64,000 bases of DNA, taken from Neckera pumila. Lineage: Eukaryota; Streptophyta; Bryopsida; Hypnales; Neckeraceae. Every line of letters starts with the position of its first letter. The stretch's first letter is position 1. A program made the translations under genes and the position numbers. Below are positions 1 to 11,957 of the stretch, piece by piece. Where the stretch lies: assembly GCA_963969595.1 (NCBI GenBank), contig OZ018417.1:14200501-14264500 (forward strand). The letters run 5' to 3'. The notes below the pieces were generated by a model. The model saw nothing but the letters and a program-made list of their open reading frames with translations, made no database searches and had not been told where the DNA came from.

Positions 1-472
1 ACCATTGGGATTGGTGTTTTTTCAATTTTATAAATAAATTATTAATAATTTAGTATTTTGCATCATTCCCTACTTCATTCTACTTATTAATTTTTTTCCT
101 GTATGTTAAACTATTCCAAATGATTTGAAAATTTTTAAGAACGTAGACAACTTGTCATTATCAAAGAAAGTCTGAAGCTACAATCATTTTGTCTTTTTTT
201 TCATGCAGATTTGACCTACTGAACTGCAGCTGCCTGGATTTCAGCAGGGCCAAAAAATGGCACTTTTGCAAGTTCAAACACTAAGATCTTTGCAATCCAC
301 ACGGTGGATTCTTTTGAAATTTTTTCCACGTCATTTTAAACTAATATACTACTAGATCATACGATTAAATGCATTCAAAAATGTTTTTTTTCAAGAATTT
401 GATATTTGTACTAAACATGGCAGTTTTGGAGCATCTTTAATGAAAACATAGTCAAGGAACTTTAGGGGTTAA
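1..472 (+). mobile_element. Right part of a TTAA-CCCCTAAAG family DNA element (cut by window edge)
   Basis: This segment is collinear with the right halves of the copies at 40144-41096 and 48145-49075. All share a stretch with ACTATTTTTTTCCT-like sequence, then text like CAGGGCCAAAAAA and 'cttgcaatctacatggtg', and end in CTTTAGGGG followed by TTAA. It ends at 472. It has no coding capacity. The left end lies outside the window. Family membership is seen directly; assignment to a superfamily is inference. Confidence 0.7.
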
Positions 473-557
473 ATAGGGTGACTTCTCAAATTGCTTCACA
501 AATTGTGATGCAAATAGGGTGACTTTTTGAATTGTTGCAAAAATAGGGTCTCCTACC

Positions 558-1097
558 TTAATCCCTAAAGGACCAAACACCGTTATTTGGAAATATAATC
601 GTTTTGGGCAGCTCACTATGAGCGGAGTTTTTAGTTTTTTTCTTTGAAAATTTCACAAAACATATGCTTGAGGAGTAGCTTTAAGGGCCAACAATTTTCA
701 TAACTTTTGACAACACGGTTAAAAAGTTATTGCATGATATGTAATTTTTTGCATTTGGCGGGCAACCCAAGTAGCTCAAAAAACTACTTCAAAAATCACT
801 TTTTTGAAAAATGGAAAAGTTGGAAGTGGTTCTAAGGAAACATTTAAGAGTGGAAAAGTTTGAATCACTCCATTTTGTTTAATGAGGTGAGAATTATTAA
901 GAATTCCAGTTTGTAGGTAGGTTTGGAGTCTAGAGACTCAATCAAAAGTTATGAAAATTGTTGGACCTTAAAGCTACTCCTCAGGCATGTGATGTTTTGT
1001 GAAATTTTCAAAGAAAAAAACTAAAAACTCCGTTCATAATGAGATGCCCAAAATCGCTATGTTGCCAAAAAACAGTGTTTGGTCCTCTAAGGGTTAA
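558..1097. mobile_element. Fold-back element built of two TTAA-family left ends
   Basis: The left arm (558 to about 710) starts TTAATCCCTAAAGGACCAA. The right arm (about 940 to 1097) is its reverse complement and ends CTAAGGGTTAA. Both arms match the left terminus of the complete copy at 40144 (shared text: 'gggcatctcactac..gcggagtttttag', 'ggagtagctttaag', 'ttttcataacttttga'). The unit is therefore two left ends facing each other around an AT-rich centre. No ORF. Direct repeats with 'aaatagggt' lie just left of it (471, 512, 541). Confidence 0.75.
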
Positions 1098-4056
1098 TAG
1101 TTAGAAACTTGACAAATTAATTACAAAACAAGTATGTATGTACAAAACAGATTGTTTTTTAATTATAAAAGTTTTCATTGGCATGCAACAAGTTTTCATG
1201 GGCTTAACTTCTAGTCCTGCACACAAAACCCCCAGATGACTGTGACATGTGTTGCTTAGCTTCTAAGTTGCGTTATCTTAGGCACACCTTTTTGGTTGTT
1301 GAATTCTCAATCATTCTTCAGCATCACCACCAGGCCAGCATGAGCTATGGATTCATGAGTTTTTGTGAGGGAAGAGGATGTCAGTGGGGACCTAGCTAAT
1401 AAGGTTTGTGCTATTTTTTATTTTTTGAAACAAGAGTGTTCAAGAAACACAGTGCAAGGGGTTCCGTCAAGTACAAAGGCTTTAATTTCACACAAGTTCA
1501 CGAACTTGTCGTTGCCAAGTATCGAACCTGCAACTACGCCATTTGGAAGGGATGCTTCTTCACCATCATCCAGTAGTTTAGGGTCGTCTCGGACCAGATT
1601 TGTGCTACTTTGACAAGTCACCGAGTAGCACCCCAGGGTACCAAAATTGCTATTCCAAATCCTATGAGCAATTCAGTTTTGCTATGAAACAAATGCACCT
1701 TCAAAGTCTCCACCCACATTGTATAGCAGTTGAGGCTCCACACTATTTGTATTTCTTAAAATCACTTTAGACTATGGTGGAGAAGTGCACCGGTCAAGAA
1801 TTGTGCAGAAATGGAGCAATATGATTAGAGAAATTTTTGTTCTTCATTAGAGTGGGTTTAAACTATGGCCAAGATTTGACGGGAGGAGAACTTCAAGCAT
1901 GGATGAAAAAATGACATGGGCTACCTATATGGCAATACTTTTTGAAAAGGGAGTTCTTTGGAGGTCAGGTTTCTTAGTCAGCCTCAATCCCTAGGACAAA
2001 AAACTTGGCCTTTGGAGAACTCAAAATCATTTATTGTCTTTTCATTGTGACATATCTCATGTGTGCAATTGAGGGCTTCCTTAATTTCAATTAGCATTAG
2101 CTGGCTCTTCACCTCTTCTTCTTTCACATCAATTGCAAAACTCTCTAGAATTTATCCAGAAGACTTCTCCACTTAATATTTACTCTACAACCATTGAAAC
2201 TTCTTATGGCGTTATTTTACTGTCTTTCCATCTTCTCCAATACCCCACCATTTGCCTCAAATAACCATGTCTTGGCCAAAACTTCTTGACTAGCCAATGC
2301 ACTTCTCCACCATAGTGTAAAGCGGCCCTTAGAGCTTCACCACCCAAGCACGTCAGAAAATGACATAATACAGGGTTTGAGAGTCCCTGTTAAGGGTCAC
2401 AAGTGGAAGACAAAGGAGATTTTTCCATCACCTAGCATTGTGGAGGCCCTCATTACCTTAGTTGCTCCCTTGACCTTACCTTTTGCCATTGATTTTGTTG
2501 ATTTTGCTTAACTATTTCTAAATCAACCAATATGATTATGCATTATCATAATCAAATTAACTCCTCTTAAATCCATGGTCTTGCGTAAGCAATGAAGGCC
2601 TTCAACAATTGAATGGTCGGGCCACTTTTTGAAGAGCTTGTGGTTCAAATTCACATTGGGATAATAACAATAGTGGTATAGATTTCCAAATGGTTATGCC
2701 TAGTGTACCCATTAGAGAAAGAATCAGCCCTTTGAAGGGCTGCTCCACGGACTCCTTTAGTACCCTGAAATTTAGTTTTAAGGGGCTGAAAAAATAATCT
2801 TTCCCCTATTTCCGCGCAGCTGAAACTACTGTGATAGTGGCGCACAAACCCAAATTTTCGAATAAAAAACTATTTATTTATTTTATTTATTTTTTAATCT
2901 TAAAAGTATTTTTAAAAATATATATATTAAAATAAAAATAAAAAATCTGCAAAATCTGACTGCTCTGGCAAGCAGTCATACACTCTGACTGCTCACCAAG
3001 GGCACTTTTCCAAGTTGACAAGCTATGCTTGAAATAGCATGGCATGGCAATTTGGAACGAACTTCCCAAGGGTTGATTTTTCTCTAATGCTGGGTGCAAG
3101 GGCTCTTATTTTTCTACTATTTTTGTTATTCATCAGTATTTTATGGAATTACTACAAGCGTAAACATGACTAAAAGGCATCTAAGTAGGAATTAAAATTT
3201 GTTCAATTTGAACACTTACAAGTCCACTGTGTTCCCTAATAAGGTCTTTGATACAAATTTTAATATAAAACCTCCTTTTGGACATTCTACTTTGTACTAA
3301 AGTGAAATTATGAAGTCAAAAATATGAATTCTCTTTAATTGAATAAATGATTGAATTTTCCCATTGATTCAACTTAGATCATCAAAAATGATGTTATAGT
3401 TCTTCTTCTTTATTTATTTTTGAATTATAATATGACTTTATTATTGAAATTGTCTTGAATCATGTATATTTGAAACAATCAAAATGAAAACTTATAATAA
3501 TTAAAGAAGATTTTTTGGATTTATTGATGGTCAAAGCTTTGAAGAAGTCTACTATAATTTATCTTTACAACACTTGTATTTCACTAGTATTAAATTGCAA
3601 AATACTATAATTTGGATCTCAATTTATTCCAAAGCTATGGATTTTAATGTTTTTACAAAAATTGGATTTTAACGTCAATGACCTTGGAGTTCATTTTGGA
3701 TGATAAAGGATTAATCCTTTAATGTTCAAATAGGAGAAGAACAAGCAAGTCTCCAAATCTTTTTAGAGCCAAATGTGAATTAATTCTGTTTGTTCAATAC
3801 TCTTAAATTAATAGAATTATCCTAAAAGTCTTAAAAGTCATCCTTTCCTTTGTCCTTGGTTACGTAATTTGATTCTAATCCTTTGAATTTTTAATCAATT
3901 TGTATTTTTTTGAAATGACAATAAGGCATGAATGCATAAATGCAATATAAGCACATTGTTGGGGGCTTCTTCTTCAATAGAGGTCCAATATGAGGATTTG
4001 GTCAAAGCAATCAATACCCACTATTATGTACTTCCTCTATTTTTGAAAAGGAAACT
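1098..4056. other. AT-rich intergenic DNA, no gene recognised
   Basis: Only short ORFs occur here and none resembles a known domain. The minus-strand reading frame at 1418-1621 has somewhat protein-like composition, but no family is recognisable and it has no convincing start or splice sites. The stretch around 2870-2950 is low-complexity A/T. I see no tRNA, terminal repeats or long palindrome in it. Confidence 0.5.
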
Positions 4057-5010
4057 TAGATCTTTTAAGAAACAAAGGAATATAATATAAAACAACCCAA
4101 TGTTGTCAGTCGCTAAATTCCAGCATCTACTAGCCCCACCCATTTGCCACGATCTTAGCAACCTTTTAGCATCATGACAATGCACTTAAAAAGGAGACAC
4201 GCCAAGTGCGTGGTTTAGCACGGGTCTATCCACGCTTTACCAATTTAGTTTCAATAAACTTTGAAAAATCACAAAAAATTCATTTCTTTTCAAAATGTCT
4301 TCATTCTACTTGCAAAGGACTTCTCTCCAACTTTTCAATCTTCCAAAAATATGAAAGTTGATAAATAGCTTCTAAAAAATATCTAGATAGAGAATGTGGA
4401 TGGTAATAGGGTGATCTATTTTAAATAGTTGAAGTTGATTGTGTAGTAACAAGTTGTCAGTGTGAAAATCAAGTTTAGTATATTTGTATCGTTCCCAAAA
4501 AGTAACAACCCCAATGGGATTGTCAATTTTATAGTAGCAAGGTTTGTTCACGAGAATTTTGTAATGGAATAGAAATATAATGAATAAACATATGAATTAG
4601 AAAGCCAATCATTGGCTAATACAAAAAACATAAATATATAGACAATTGTCACATAGAAGTTTCTTATTTCAAAAAAACTTAAGTACAAAAAGAATTGCAA
4701 AGGAGACAAGTAATCACTACAAGCTCAAAAGAAAAGTGAAAGATAAATTGACCTAAGGCATTGTGCAAGATGGCCCTACATATCTTAGAATACAAATATT
4801 ATTATATCTATTTGATAGTCTTCCTTTTTGAAGTCTATTTATCCATTCTTCTTTTTTCTACAACTTTTTCCATTTGACTATTAGTCTTTTTTACATTAAA
4901 ATGAAAATTAAGTCTAATTGACCTTATAAAACTAAATTGAGACAACTTCCCTACCACTATTCACATCATAAGATAAACTATTAAAATTTTCAATAAAAAA
5001 TAAGACTACA
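4057..5010 (-). repeat. LTR of retroelement G, copy 1 (minus orientation)
   Basis: Homology with the copy at 62143 begins sharply at T[A/G]GATCTTTTAAG. The LTR's own 5' end is at 5010: on the minus strand a polypurine tract with GGGGGCTA (5011-5023) is followed by TGTAGTCTTA. Length is about 954 bp. The two copies are roughly 97-98% identical by eye, with several C/T differences at CG sites. Left boundary seen from the copy comparison; LTR nature is inferred from the polypurine-tract/TG junction. Confidence 0.65.
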
Positions 5011-6294
5011 TAGCCCCCTATTTAGGCTTTTGACGTCCTCATCAAAAGTAACACTTCTTAATTCAATTAGGTCCCATATTCTTTGGTTTTGATGAATTTT
5101 TTGTACTTTGATTAATCTTTTTATCAAGTCATTTTTATCCACTACAAGAATTAATAGTATTATATGAAGCTTAATGTACTTCTACTTTATTATATTAAGC
5201 ACTGTAGCCTTTTAAACTTGTATTTAGAAGATACTTCTACACCATTTGTCTCATTTTCTTTCGCAGTCATAGTCACATATTGATTCCTTTCTATTATAGG
5301 TTGGAGTTTAGCATTTGAAGAAGAATTTAAAATTGTCCAAATTTTAATGATGGAAAGCATGTAAAAGTCTTTTGCACTTTGAAATTAAAACTTCAAGATC
5401 TAACGATATACTTTTTCCCATCATTGTCTTTGTTTCTGGAACAACATATTGGTTTCCCCCAACCTATGTAATTATACTTTATAGAATTTATTTTGTATTT
5501 TAGTATTGGTATTGTTCTTTGAAATTTCATCTCATTTTTTGTAGTATATGAAAATACAATGTGAATTTTTCTTGAACAACTCAATTCTTTTGTGCACTTC
5601 TAATAATTCAATTATACATTGATGTGGTTTCACGTGGATGATGAAATTCTTGTATATTTCCAAATAGTTAAAATTTATATCATTTTGAATTTTCTATTAA
5701 TTTCTATGCTGGCATCATTCATCTTAATATGAGTCTTTGCAAAATTTTGAAATTCAAATATGCATAAAATTATTTCTAAAATCAAACTATTGGATCTCCA
5801 TCAAAGACCATTATTATTTTTGAACTCAAGATAATAAGAATAATAAACTTTTATTTAGAAATATAAATTCTTTTGCCTCATTAGTAATTGTAAAACATAT
5901 TTGATTGATATTTGATAAGATGAAACTTTTTTTTTTTAGTATGCATAAATTTTTTATAAATTATAGATTTCAATTTAAAACACTTTGGATTCATTTTGAA
6001 TATAAAACATTTAAAATTCAAGGTATTATTTACAAAATCAATTGTATTATCATTTTCAATAACTTGATCCCATAATTTGCAAACATACCTACTTTCATCT
6101 TTGTTTGATTGTTCAAATTCAAATCTTAGATTATCTTTAGTTTCTACTTACCTTTGTAATATTTCAACATGTTTCTTGAGTCTTTTATTAGTTGTATTAT
6201 CTTTATTCTTTTTGCTTGTACAATATATGTGAATAAGGCATCAAAATCAAATTGTTGATACTTCAATTTTTCCACTTCTTTTTAAGCTATATCT
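5011..6294 (-). mobile_element. Interior of retroelement G, copy 1 (non-coding or decayed)
   Basis: This is the sequence next to the G LTR on its polypurine-tract side, and is collinear with 63098-64000 as far as the second copy can be seen. It is AT-rich. The only shared frame is a 63-codon minus-strand ORF (5393-5584, repeated at 63480-63671) starting MSCSRKIHIVFSYTTK, which I do not recognise. No gag or pol motif is visible, so this may be a non-autonomous retroelement or only a decayed 3' part. It ends against a truncated TTAA-family copy. Confidence 0.5.
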
Positions 6295-6957
6295 AGAGTT
6301 TTATATACGTAGAGAGCTTTGAATCATTCTATTTTGATCAATGAATCAAAAGTTATGAAATTTTTTGGTTTGCAGGCAGTTATGGATTTTGTACTCTATA
6401 ATAAACTTTAAAGTCCTTTATCTTACTCAATTTCAATATTTTTTGAAAAAAATAAGATCCTAGGATGTATATTGTTTATTACAACATTATAACCATTAGG
6501 ATTGGCATTTTTTAATTATATAATTAATTTCTTAGCAATTTAATATTTTAAATCATTTTCTACTCTTGTCTACTTACTATTTTTTTCCTATATGTTGCAC
6601 AATTCCAAATGATGTGAAAAGTTTCAAGCATGTAGTCAACTTATCTTGAAAAAATTATCCAAAGAAGCACCATCATTTGGACATTTTTTCATCAAAAAAT
6701 GAGCTTGCGAAGTGTTGCTGTCCTGTTTTTTGCAGGGCCAAAAAAATGGTTTCAGTGAATTTGAATGCTTATATCTTGCAATCTACGCGGTGAAAATTTT
6801 TGAATTTTTTATCATATGTTCTCAAGTCAGCATACTACAAGATTCTACGGTTACATGTGTCAAAGAAGTTTTTTTTCAAAAATTGGGTATTGGTACTAAA
6901 AATGGCATTTTTTGAGCATTTTTAGTGAAAACATAGTCATGAAACTTTAGGGATTAA
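6295..6957 (+). mobile_element. 5'-truncated TTAA-CCCCTAAAG family element
   Basis: The sequence is collinear with the right two thirds of the copies at 40144 and 48145, from 'agagagctttgaatcattc' to the end CTTTAGGGATTAA (one mismatch to CTTTAGGGGTTAA). The left third is missing; it joins the interior of element G directly. Non-coding. Confidence 0.7.
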
Positions 6958-7186
6958 GTTATGTCCCACAAGGGAAGATTTGGATCACCAATCATAGGGA
7001 TCAATTGATGGAGATACCAACAAGCAGGGAATCTCATATGGCGCATGGGAATAGCCAAATTACAGGACTTTATCAAATCAACTAGCCCTGATAGGGTAGC
7101 AAACATCCATTCAGTACTTACATGCTGCTTGGTATGAGAAGCAATGGCCCGAAGAGGTGAACTTACCGATAGTCACTACGTTTCTG

Positions 7187-7436
7187 CAATGGTGCTAGTA
7201 TGTGAGTCCAAGAATGCGAGCTTGTGAGCATTGAGCCTATAATATAGGTACCTATAATATAGATACCACACACTATAGAAGGTGTATGTATCATAAATAC
7301 CTATAATATAGACATTTGTAACATATATACACAATATTGTAGACGATTTCTATAGTATATACACCTATAACATAGATGTGTAGTATTCTAGGCTCATGGG
7401 CTCACACTTCTATGCTCACATAATAGCAACCCTTTG
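7187..7436. mobile_element. Small MITE with GTTGCTA..TGTGAGC termini
   Basis: The left end reads CAATGGTGCTAGTATGTGAG. The reverse complement of the right end reads CAAAGGGTTGCTATTATG, followed by TGAGC. The same terminal pattern occurs in the MITE at 54955-55167 and, more distantly, in the 1.3-kb element at 23447-24779. The interior has several 'cctataatatag' repeats. No clear target duplication is visible for this copy. Confidence 0.6.
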
Positions 7437-8300
7437 CCGGATACCAAGCAAAGTGTGTTGGTCAATTTGCCACCAAAGACTTACAAACCAGCAAGATGGC
7501 TTCGCATACAACCTTTAGTGCAGGGGAGCCACTAACTTGTTTCTTTTGGGGGCGATATTATACCATGTATAATGACTTCCAAAAAAAGCAACCCATTTTG
7601 TCTTGGAAGGCGCTCTGCTGGTTAGTGGAGGACTATGGAGATACTGTAGTTGAAGATTATCCTTGGGATAAAACTTACAAGGAATTGTAAGCTAATTAGA
7701 ACTTGCAGCCTTCTCCAGCAGTTAGGACAAATGGACATTTTTGTGACTGCTCAAGAAGGTAACGCTGGAGTCCAACGGCAACGCTCAATTTGACCGAGTA
7801 TAACTGGCCAATTATTCTAGGGCAATTTGACTCATACATTGAGTGTGGCCACTCATATTAATAGTTCTATGAGACCTATATCAATCATAGGGACCCAATT
7901 TGCTTCCATGTTGCAGTTTTTTGTGATTTTCTTCACTATACCACCATGTAAACTACAAGGTGGTGATTGATGTCAATCATTTTGACATTACCAAGCCAAA
8001 GATCCACATTCTTGTAAAGATCAAATACTAGACTTTACGTTGGTTGAGACTGGTTGAAATCATGGCAATAACCCATTTTTGGTATGGACCACACCTTTTC
8101 TTAGTAAATGAGTATACCACAACTAGATACTATGCAATTAGCAAGTGGATGCGGTATCAACGGATTCAAAATCCAACTCTATTGGAACGTGATGGCGCAG
8201 TCAAGAGAGATTGTGACCAAGAAGAGAAAAGATGCGTCAGCAAGCGGAGCAGGACCGTAACAAGAGAAGGCAATATGATTGACAAGAGCGTCAATCCGGC

Positions 8301-8314
8301 TAAGTGGGGGGCTA
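8301..8314 (+). other. Polypurine tract before LTR A
   Basis: TAAGTGGGGGGCTA directly precedes TGTTGTGTTG. The same GGGGGCTA|TGT junction is found on the minus strand at LTR G (5010/5011) and LTR H (38411/38412), which supports its reading as a plus-strand priming site. Confidence 0.6.
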
Positions 8315-10742
8315 TGTTGTGTTGATTTTTTTCCTTTTTCCATGTCAATTTGTCCATTTAAGTGTAAATAGGACTAGCAATTTGAACTAGTTTCCAGTTG
8401 CAAGTCAAATTGTGTTTTAGTTAATTTGCTAGAGTCAAATTGGCAATAGATGTGGAAGGGGCAAATTGGCAAGATTGGAAGGGTATCAATTCGGCAAGGC
8501 GACTTTCCAAGTGAAGAGCCATCTTTACAGTTTTGGGACCATAAGTCCAAATATCCAATTGCTTTTTACTTAGTTCATACAAGTGTATGACTCATTGTGT
8601 ATTCTCGTGCTCATTTGTTAATATATTTACCAGCTTTTGAAATTGCAATTTGGTTGTCTTGTGTTGTCTTGTGAAGTGGTGTTTTGTCTAATCAACTGTG
8701 GGATACAATCCAAGTTTGTGAAGTTTGTATATCAAAACAATTATTTACTTGAAAGATTTGTGTATAAGCTTGGTCAAATCATCTTAATGTGCTATGCTGA
8801 GTGCTGAACTGTAGAGTTCATAGTTTGGATCAGTCAACTCAATGAGATGGTGCGACAAAAGCCAAAGATAAGTGATTAAGGAAATTACCGCATGGCTGGA
8901 TCTCGTATGTCTGTCCATTTGATAGCAATTTGCGTAAGTGGGTGATTTACAATCTAATTGTGTATTGGTCATTGTTGTAAGTAGCGTTCACAGAAGTGGC
9001 TAAATTTTGCTCCATTGCTACTAAAAATTTTCAAGAGCTAAAAGTATATTGGAAAAAATCCTTGAAAAAATTAGATTTTAGTCAAGACTGCAACAAACAA
9101 TAGAATTTGGTAGCCAATGTGCAACTTCCTCTACATTGGAACTAGCATCTATTTTGTTAGTTTTGTATTATAGTACTCCCAATAATCCTTTAAAACTTGC
9201 AAAATCCTATCTTTTCAATTTTTTTTAATACTATTCACTTTCAAGGTAGCCAAAATTGATGCCCGTTTGTCTTGGAGGTAGCATATTGTACTAAAATTTA
9301 ATAACTTAGGTAGCATGTTGCACAAAATTCTATAAAGTAGTTCTAGGATCATTGGTTGTAATTGTCAAATTAAGTTGTAAGATATTAATTGAGAATGATG
9401 TAATTAACTTCTTGTGTTTGTTTCTGACATTGTTAAACGTGAGTATGGCAAAAGCTCAATAAGCTGGATCCACAAAAGCTTTATAGTAAGAAGTAGAAAG
9501 TCAATTTGACAAGTTCTATTATAGAGAAGTTGTAGGACGGAATTGCAACATGGTTCATTACTAGGATTGAGTTATCTATTATAAAATTGACAAATTAATT
9601 TGTTGTGATTTAAGTTCAATTGACAATGTTTATGTAAATACTCATGTTGGTTGATTGTATCGTAAAGTTACAACTCGTGTCTGATACATGATTCTACATG
9701 TTTAATGGTTACAAAATTACAAAACATTTGAAGTGCACTCAATTGTGAGAACCTGTGTTTGCAAAATCGTACTCTACTTGTTTGGTAATGTCTAATTGAT
9801 AAAGTTTGTGAAGTAACTTGAACAAAATTGACTGTTGTTTAAATTAAATTTGCACATGCTGGATAGTTTAATATGTTAAAGCTTACCATTTGGAGTTTGT
9901 AATTTAATAATAGAATTTATTACGTTGAGAGTTAATCAAGTCAAATCTCTAAAATAAAACATCTAATAAGGAAGATTTGCTTATGTGATTGTAAGCTAAA
10001 TCTAATTGCTAAGTTTAAATAGTATCTATCAAGTCAATTGTATAAGTCATGGGTAGTTGGTAATTTTAGGGTCTAGAATTAGCCTATGCGGTTTTGGATG
10101 CCTTATATGTCAAATTGACCTTGGTGCTTGCAGTGGAAACTAAGTCAAATTGACATTGTGAAAATAAAGCTAATTGGCAGTCGAGGATTTAACATGCACT
10201 AAGAAAGACTCAACTCCTTCATGCTCTTGCATATAGTGCATTGGCATAGACAATATTGTTTTTGTGTGCATAATTAAAGTTGTAATTAGGCTAGTAAATA
10301 GAATACAACCTAGGACTGTTAAATATTATAAAAAATTAATTAAAGAATTATCTTGCCCTAAAAGTTTATTATAATCATAAATATATAATTTGGCACATTG
10401 ATTATGTGATTAGAGCATGCATCCAAACAAATTGACCTTCCCTTGACGAATTGACTTGAGATTTGACCAACAAAACCAAAATACTAGATGGGATTGCAAC
10501 GTCATACATTGAGTCCTATATTATAGCATTGGAATCTAGATTGTGATAAACTGACATTAGGAGTTATTTCCTTGGATTTATGTCTTTAAAACAAATCCAA
10601 AGGATCCATAAATAAGTATCCAAAATACAAAGCAAGTGATTTCAGTCACACAAATGCTAGACTTATTGGCCTTTCTTTAAGGATTACCCCCCTTATATTT
10701 ATTGTCTTGGAATTTTGTCAAGTAGGCAAAATCTACATTACA
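8315..10742 (+). repeat. LTR of gypsy element A (about 2.4 kb)
   Basis: It starts TGTTGTGTTG after a polypurine tract and ends ..ACATTACA just before a primer-binding-like site. It is AT-rich and non-coding, with an unusual density of TTGAC/GTCAA words, several arranged as GTCAA-A/T-TTGAC palindromes (about 9501, 10108, 10143). No second copy of this LTR was found in the window; A's 3' side is lost. The boundaries rest on the tract and primer-site positions only. Confidence 0.6.
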
Positions 10743-10745
10743 TTT

Positions 10746-10763
10746 TAGCGCCGTTGCCGAGAA
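10746..10763 (+). other. Primer-binding site of element A
   Basis: TAGCGCCGTTGCCGAGAA resembles the TGGCGCCGTTGCCGGGGA primer site common in plant Ty3/gypsy elements, with TGG changed to TAG. It lies four bases after the CA end of LTR A. Confidence 0.65.
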
Positions 10764-11957
10764 AGGTCTTGGCTAATGGTGGCTAAAATGTGGAGTAGAA
10801 ATACTTTTATTAGATTTTGTCCAAAATCATAGGAAACAAATTTTAAGAAAATCAATTAGAAAATAGGATGTGTATCTTCCATTATAGAATTCTAAACTAA
10901 AAATGGAATGCCATGTATTTTCTTTACAAGAAACTTTGTAAAGCCACAACTTTTGATCTTGGGCAAAATTCTTTAAAAAGGTAGGGATACTTATTGCTTA
11001 TAAAAATTTGGAAACAATATTTAGAAATATAAATGGTAGATACCTTATCACAGTTGTAAATATGGGTTAATGTACAAAAATAACCCAAGAGATTATAAAT
11101 TGTGGTTTTAGTAGATGTCTTTCCTAAAAAGGACAAAGTAGATCAACCACCAATTTTAAATTGTTGTAAAAGACCATATCTTTAGAAACACTTTTTAGTT
11201 ATAACTGTACTTTCAACCCCTTAAAATCATCTCCTTTAACTTCTAAAAACGTAGCCTTTGAAGAAAGTAGGGCTTACACTAGAGCAAAAATCCAAGGTCG
11301 TAGAGAGGGACATTGTTGTCATTTTTGTGGAGAAACTGGTCACATCATAAACACTTGCTTTAAGATACAAGCTTTTGATAGTACAAAAAATAGCTTGAAT
11401 CCAAGAAAGGATTTGCTGTGAAAAGTGGAAAACTATTTTTTTATTTTTTTCTACACTATTTAATTAGTCAATACGGGAAATTAAAATCTCAAACTAAGAG
11501 CAAAGTACCTAAAGCATATGCTGCTTGGATTGGCACTCAAATTATAAATAGAATTTATATATTTACTTATGGACCCGTGAATCCAACAGTGACTCCACTT
11601 ATCCCAGATTTTGTATGTAAAGAGCAAATGAATCCCTTAAGTCCTTCGTTTAGTGTAATTTGACCGACTAACTTTAGTTTTGTTTGTCTGTAAGACATTA
11701 TCCCATATCGGTTGTCACAACCTAGAACTCCTTCTATAAAAACCCAAGTCAAATAAAAAGGGATAACTTAGGGAGCAATGGGTGCTTGTTACCTCAACAT
11801 GTTGTGATAGAGTCCCTAGTGTTTCCCTAGGTTTTTGTTGCAAAAACTTTGATTCATCCTTTTTATTAAAAAACTTTAGATTTTTTATCTATGGCCTCTA
11901 TGAATGTTTGGCAAAACCCCTTATCGGTTATTAAAAGAGGCCATACATAGAGTCTAA
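10764..11957 (+). mobile_element. Leader of element A with a Copia-like zinc-knuckle fragment
   Basis: This stretch lies between the primer site and the first gag-like ORF of A. At about 11302-11360 it encodes a CCHC knuckle, CHFCGETGHIINTCFK (CX2CX4HX4C), of the type usual in Ty1/copia gag. It is followed by a frame ending in an 81-codon ORF (11418-11663). There is no capsid or protease next to it, so it is either a captured gag fragment or an extra leader ORF of A. No start codon is preserved for the knuckle. Confidence 0.5.

Larger units (their letters stand above)
7000..8314 (+). mobile_element. 3' interior of an LTR retroelement, ending in a polypurine tract
   Basis: Short ORF remnants (for example 7496-7690 and 8044-8325) lie upstream of TAAGTGGGGGGCTA (8301-8314), which has the position and composition of a polypurine tract and is followed directly by TGTTGTGTTG, the start of LTR A. 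A small Mutator-type MITE interrupts it at 7187-7436. No protein family was recognised in the ORF remnants. Because A's own 5' interior lies on the other side of this LTR, this may be a second element sharing the LTR or a rearranged copy. Confidence 0.45.

Noticed and set aside
1418..1621. Minus-strand ORF with protein-like composition and a GGTTCGATAC word
   Set aside because: The word resembles a tRNA B box, but no A box at the right distance and no cloverleaf could be drawn; no protein family was recognised.
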